In this document: positions 6,025 to 8,012 of the stretch, piece after piece
How positions within the stretch are numbered: position 1 is the first letter of the stretch
Layout: each line of letters opens with the position of its first letter
DNA from: Desulfobulbaceae bacterium UBA2213
GTDB taxonomy: Bacteria; Desulfobacterota; Desulfobulbia; Desulfobulbales; Desulfocapsaceae
Direction of reading: 5' to 3'
NCBI GenBank assembly: GCA_002327225.1
Contig: DCUN01000213.1
Location: forward strand, 1-8,012
Length of the DNA stretch: 8,012 nucleotides
The notes under the pieces: model-generated
Seen by the model: only the letters and a program-made list of their open reading frames with translations
The model's database searches: none
What the model was told of the DNA's origin: nothing
Position numbers and translations under genes: made by a program

Positions 6025-6205
6025 AGGGACTCGGAAAATACTAATGTACCTGAATTGCGACCGGATTTGGGTCATATTTGGCTGCACCGATTGAGTAAAA
6101 CCGCAGTCGTAGTTGCGCTACGACGAGGATTTTACGATTGAGGTGCGGTCAAAGATGGCCCGAAGACGGGAAGCAAGATGGTATATTAGGATTTTCCGCG
6201 TCCCT
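6025..6205. repeat. 181-bp full-length palindromic element (MITE-like or structured-RNA repeat)
   Basis: The ends (6025-6045 and 6185-6205) are inverted repeats of 21 bases with 19 matches, starting AGGGAC and ending GTCCCT. The exact centre, base 6115, sits in the loop of a perfect 7-bp hairpin, GTCGTAG-TTGCG-CTACGAC (6106-6124). Between centre and ends, complementarity continues without any gap, with paired positions always summing to 12230. Helices include 6095-6100 with 6130-6135, 6077-6088 with 6142-6153, 6066-6075 with 6155-6164, 6061-6063 with 6167-6169, and 6046-6050 with 6180-6184, separated by symmetric internal loops. No protein frame fits it. This is the form of a miniature inverted-repeat transposable element or large REP-like repeat. 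No clear target-site duplication is visible and I cannot name the family. Confidence 0.8.
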
Positions 6206-6269
6206 AAGAAACCTTCACGAAAAAAACTGCCACAATGCATATTCTTTTTTCAATGACAAAATCGGGTAC

Positions 6270-6297
6270 ACTATAGACACCTTCAACACACTTGCAA
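6270..6297 (-). promoter_or_regulatory. Candidate sigma-70 type promoter for the TPR/HEAT-rib operon
   Basis: On the minus strand, TTGCAA (6297-6292) is followed after 16 bases by TATAGT (6275-6270), both close to consensus. Transcription would start near 6262 and cross the whole palindromic element before reaching the mini-ORF at 5995, giving an unusually long leader of about 265 bases. It is the best promoter match I found upstream of the module. Confidence 0.4.
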
Positions 6298-6329
6298 GAA
6301 GAAAATCTACTCAAGGACTCTTATTCCAC

Positions 6330-6351
6330 GTTGCGTTCAAGTTGCGTTCAA
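6330..6351. repeat. 11-bp perfect tandem duplication
   Basis: GTTGCGTTCAA occurs twice head to tail at 6330-6340 and 6341-6351. It lies in the non-coding stretch after the kinase, about 30 bases upstream of the candidate promoter. It may be replication slippage or paired sites for a DNA-binding protein. Apart from this and the promoter, 6206-6415 shows no gene and no convincing terminator for the kinase. Confidence 0.6.
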
Positions 6352-6415
6352 ATTGAGACCGAGAAGGAGAGTGAGGTTCTGAGGATATAAACCATCCCCC
6401 TTTAAAAAAGACAAT

Positions 6416-8012
6416 TCACGCCAGGTTGGGAAATTCATTCCTTGCGCGATCGAGGATTGCCAAAGCCACATCATAGCGGAAGCTCTCGATCTGCTGTTCC
6501 ATTTCCAGACCCAAGGGCCCGAGGGCGGCCCTGAGCTGGGGTCCATTTTCCTTGAATAGCTGAGTGGCTCGCATGTTAGCAGCGGCCAGCAGCGGCCTCA
6601 GCTGATTCAACACCTGCCGCACCACCACCCAGTCCACCTCGGCTGGAACAGGGATTTCATCCTCCTCTCCCAGAGCGGCAAGGATCGCCCCGGTCAGCCT
6701 GCCAAGGTCGGCCTCCACGGCAGCGGCAAGTCTCTCGATCTCCACCGGCTCACTGCCTGCCTGGATGGCAGTTTCCAGATCGGCGGCCGGTTGCCAGAGC
6801 TGCCTTGCCCCCAGTGTGGCGGAAACGCCCTTGAGAGAATGGGCCAGCCGCCGGGCCTCGCCAATATCCCCGGCGGCCAGACGCTCACGCAACTTCGTCA
6901 TGTCGTCACCATGATCTACGGCATAACGGCGCAACAACTGAATGTAAAAGGCCAGGTTGGAGTTCGTCGCCCTGAGTCCGAAGCCCACATCCAGGCCGGG
7001 GATAGCGTTCAGACAGGACAAGGTCGCTGTATCCGCCCCCGGCACGAGTGCAGCCCCGGACAAACGGGCGGGCAGCCAGCGCAGCAGACTGGCAAAGAGT
7101 TGCTCGGGATCCACCGGTTTGGCCACGAAGTCGTTCATCCCCGCTTCCAGGCAGGCACTGCGGTCTTCCTTGAAGACGTTGGCAGTCATGGCCAGGATGG
7201 GTACATCCGCGTTGACGGGCAGGGCGCGGATCGCCCGGGTCGCCTCAAGACCGTCCATCTCCGGCATCTGCATGTCCATCAAAATCAAGCTGTAGGCGTT
7301 AGCGGTGGCCTTGGCCACCGCTTCCCGACCGTCAGCCGCCGTTTCCACCACCAGCCCTGCCCCGCGCAGCAATTCCAGCACCACTTCCCGATTGATGGCG
7401 TTGTCCTCCACCACCAGCACAACATCACCATGACGCCGACGTAATTCTTCCTGACCGCCACCCCCGGCAGCATCTGGCACAGCGACCATGGTTCCGTGTC
7501 CCCGGGCGAGGCGGGCAGTGAACCAGAAGGTGCTGCCCTGGCCGGGCACGCTGTCCCCCCCTGCTTCCCCGCCCATCATCTGCGCCAGACTTTTGGTGAT
7601 GGCCAAACCCAGGCCGGTGCCGCCATATTTGCGCGTGGTCGAGGCATCGACCTGCTCAAAGGCCTGGAACAGTAGGGGCAGCCTGTCCGGATCAATGCCG
7701 ATACCGGTATCCTGCACCTCGAAACGCACCAAGAATGAATCGCCACGCTCTTCCAGCAGACGGGTGCGCAGGGTAATGCAACCTCGTTCGGTGAATTTAA
7801 CAGCATTGTCGACATAATTGAGCAGGGCCTGACGCAACCGGGTCGGGTCGCCGTGCAGCCAGAAGGGAACGGTCTCGGCATCCACCTCAACAGTAAGCCC
7901 CTTGGCGCCGGCCTGAGCGCTGATCATAGAGCGGACACGGTCCAGGACAACCGCCAGGTCGAAGTCCATTGTTTCCAGCTCCATCCGGCCGGCCTCGATC
8001 TTGGAGAAGTCG
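6416..8012 (-). CDS. Hybrid sensor histidine kinase with receiver and Hpt domains (5'-truncated by window)
   Basis: The frame runs in from the right edge, and 531 residues are visible. They open with DFSKIEAGRMELE, the end of the dimerisation helix just after the missing phospho-accepting His. Numbered from that Asp, the ATPase domain has the N-box LNYVDNAVKF (Asn65, Asn69), G1 DTGIGI (from 101), the F-box FQAFEQVD, and G2 GGTGLGLAI (130-138). A receiver follows with VVEDNAINR, phospho-acceptor Asp246 (LILMDMQMPEMDG) and AKP Lys298. An Hpt domain then carries AHSLKGVSATLG with His391. The C-terminus has a helical extension (DWVVVRQVLNQLRPLL and onward) seen in other large hybrid kinases. Phosphate would pass His-Asp-His to a response regulator not present here. 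Sensor and membrane parts lie outside, so the signal is unknown. An internal ATG at 7984 is not the true start. Confidence 0.95.
   Translation of the reverse strand, partial: DFSKIEAGRMELETMDFDLAVVLDRVRSMISAQAGAKGLTVEVDAETVPFWLHGDPTRLRQALLNYVDNAVKFTERGCITLRTRLLEERGDSFLVRFEVQDTGIGIDPDRLPLLFQAFEQVDASTTRKYGGTGLGLAITKSLAQMMGGEAGGDSVPGQGSTFWFTARLARGHGTMVAVPDAAGGGGQEELRRRHGDVVLVVEDNAINREVVLELLRGAGLVVETAADGREAVAKATANAYSLILMDMQMPEMDGLEATRAIRALPVNADVPILAMTANVFKEDRSACLEAGMNDFVAKPVDPEQLFASLLRWLPARLSGAALVPGADTATLSCLNAIPGLDVGFGLRATNSNLAFYIQLLRRYAVDHGDDMTKLRERLAAGDIGEARRLAHSLKGVSATLGARQLWQPAADLETAIQAGSEPVEIERLAAAVEADLGRLTGAILAALGEEDEIPVPAEVDWVVVRQVLNQLRPLLAAANMRATQLFKENGPQLRAALGPLGLEMEQQIESFRYDVALAILDRARNEFPNLA

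Noticed and set aside
6138..6356. Plus-strand 72-codon frame starting inside the palindrome
   Set aside because: It starts in the right half of the inverted repeat, has no ribosome-binding site and shows no recognisable product.

Overview
All genes in this window lie on the minus strand, so they are read from high to low coordinates. The set is typical of a Gram-negative, probably anaerobic, bacterium of the Desulfobacterota (former Deltaproteobacteria). This placement rests on three things: the gene order riboflavin synthase - ribBA - ribH - nusB, the style of the hybrid kinase, and a zinc-ribbon/HEAT protein that resembles, from memory, an uncharacterised family of sulfate reducers. It is an inference; no rRNA or marker gene is present to settle it.

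Layout in the direction of transcription. (1) 8012-6416: the 3' part of a large hybrid sensor histidine kinase (ATPase domain, receiver, Hpt). It is visibly more GC-rich than the rest. (2) 6415-5996: a non-coding stretch of about 420 bases. It holds an 11-bp tandem duplication, a candidate sigma-70 type promoter, and a striking 181-bp element that is one ungapped, full-length imperfect palindrome centred exactly on base 6115. (3) 5995-3531: an uncharacterised module made of a 24-codon mini-ORF, a five-repeat TPR protein, a zinc-ribbon plus HEAT-like protein, and a second TPR protein. Several of these are joined by stop/start overlaps (ATGA, TAATG). (4) 3513-1043: riboflavin biosynthesis genes ribE, ribBA and ribH. 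(5) 871-350: nusB, the transcription antitermination factor. (6) 341-1: the membrane N-terminus of an FtsK/SpoIIIE DNA translocase, cut by the window edge.

How they work together: RibBA makes both precursors of the flavin pathway (from GTP and from ribulose 5-phosphate). RibH joins them into lumazine and RibE dismutates lumazine into riboflavin. The deaminase/reductase RibD, which is needed between RibBA and RibH and often heads this cluster in related bacteria, is absent from the window; its usual place is taken by the TPR/HEAT module. Spacing from the mini-ORF through ftsK is short enough for one long transcription unit, with a possible internal promoter before nusB. No FMN riboswitch is recognisable in any gap.

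The most unusual items are the giant palindrome, whose G-T wobble pairs all favour folding of the plus strand, and the translationally coupled mini-ORF that shares an identical 11-nt ribosome-binding box with the TPR gene behind it.
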